From Pseudomonadota bacterium (lineage in GTDB: Bacteria > Pseudomonadota > Gammaproteobacteria > Xanthomonadales > Xanthomonadaceae), in NCBI GenBank assembly GCA_023423855.1, contig JAFAEU010000109.1, positions 1-5,613 of the forward strand: a stretch of 5,613 nt of DNA, read 5' to 3'. Below are positions 5,012 to 5,613 of this stretch, one piece after another (the first letter of the stretch is position 1; each line of letters opens with the position of its first letter). The notes below the pieces were generated by a model. The model had not been told where the DNA came from. It saw only the letters and a list, made by a program, of their open reading frames with translations, and ran no database searches. A program made the translations under genes and the position numbers.

Positions 5012-5613
5012 ATGCTGGAGCTGTTGAGCGATCCGCAGGTGTGGATCCTGTTACTGACCCTGAGCACGATCGAGATCGTGCTGGGCATCGACAACCTGGT
5101 GTTCATCTCGATCGCGGTCAGCAAGCTGCCGCCGGAGCGTCGCGAGTTCGCGCGCAAGTTCGGCATCGCGGTGGCCTGCATCACCCGCATCGGCCTGCTG
5201 CTGACGCTGGCCTGGCTGGCGAGCCTGACCGCGGACCTGTTCGTCCTGTTCGGGCAGGGCATCTCGGTGCGCGACCTGGTGCTGATCCTCGGCGGCGTGT
5301 TCCTGCTGGTGAAGGGCGCGCTGGAGATCCGCGAGCTGGTCGGCGGCGGCCACGACGACGGCGGCCCAGCGGCGAAGGCGGCGGTGTCCTTCGGCGGCGT
5401 GATCGCGCAGATCGCGGTGATCGACATCGTGTTCTCGCTCGACTCGGTGATCGCCGCGGTCGGCATGGCCGGCGACTACGTGCCGGTGATGGTCGCCGCG
5501 ATCCTGATCGCGGTCAGCGTGATGCTGCTGGCGGCGCGTCCGCTGGGACAGTTCATCGACGCCAACCCGACGGTGAAGATGCTGGCGCTGGCCTTCATCG
5601 TGCTGATCGGCGC
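5012..5613 (+). CDS. TerC-family integral membrane protein, N-terminal part (cut by window edge)
   Basis: The frame is open from ATG 5012 to the end of the window, giving 200 residues of a protein that continues to the right. It shows the two inverted signature motifs of the TerC family: EIVLGIDNLVFISI (21-34, with acidic Glu21, Asp27 and Asn28 inside the first helix) and DIVFSLDSVIAAVG (138-151, with Asp138 and Asp144). Membrane helices are likely at about 10-34, 50-80, 86-107, 126-150, 157-175 and from 188. A soluble GGGHDDGGPAAK loop (111-122) joins the halves. TerC was named for tellurium resistance, but several members (Alx, and Bacillus MeeF/MeeY) act in manganese export; metal export is the likelier role here, by inference. 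It sits 25 bases after dgkA and looks co-transcribed. Family length suggests a few dozen residues are missing. Confidence 0.9.
   Translation, partial: MLELLSDPQVWILLLTLSTIEIVLGIDNLVFISIAVSKLPPERREFARKFGIAVACITRIGLLLTLAWLASLTADLFVLFGQGISVRDLVLILGGVFLLVKGALEIRELVGGGHDDGGPAAKAAVSFGGVIAQIAVIDIVFSLDSVIAAVGMAGDYVPVMVAAILIAVSVMLLAARPLGQFIDANPTVKMLALAFIVLIG

Noticed and set aside
3634..5466. A 610-codon open minus-strand frame running through the esterase, dgkA and terC
   Set aside because: Only the part from 4365 downward matches a protein family. The rest is antisense to two clear genes and is open only because of high GC.

Overview
The window is a GC-rich, densely coded piece of a bacterial chromosome. 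The split MacAB-type export operon, the orthologue-like dgkA and GDSL genes, and above all two kinds of short interspersed repeat (a TCACSAA heptad block and a REP-like doublet) suggest a gammaproteobacterium of the Xanthomonadaceae (Lysobacter, Luteimonas or Stenotrophomonas neighbourhood). That placement is inferred from gene content and repeat style; no rRNA or other phylogenetic marker is present.

Layout. Positions 1-2390 hold three same-strand genes of a tripartite efflux system. They are the C-terminal end of a MacA-like periplasmic adaptor, an ABC ATPase joined to it by a 4-base ATGA overlap, and a separate MacB/FtsX-type permease. In E. coli MacB the ATPase and permease are one polypeptide; here they are two. 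Between ATPase and permease lies a structured repeat block (about 1045-1159) that supplies the only credible start codon of the permease and about its first 30 codons. Positions 2391-2589 are a non-coding gap with a second, REP-like repeat pair and a possible promoter. It precedes a secreted isoaspartyl peptidase/asparaginase (2590-3594). A GDSL/SGNH esterase lipoprotein (3634-4365) runs the other way and converges on the peptidase gene. A 240-base divergent intergenic region (4366-4605) contains a 13-base inverted repeat. It is followed by diacylglycerol kinase dgkA (4606-4986) and, 25 bases on, the start of a TerC-family membrane protein that runs off the right edge.

How they work together. 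The first three genes should form one inner-membrane/periplasm export machine, needing a TolC-like outer-membrane channel not seen here. The peptidase and the esterase are both envelope enzymes but show no clear pathway link. dgkA and terC look co-transcribed. I see no wholly new gene system. The most unusual part is the repeat block at the start of the permease gene: its 7-base unit is not a multiple of three, it is open in all three forward frames, and an upstream start codon exists in each frame.
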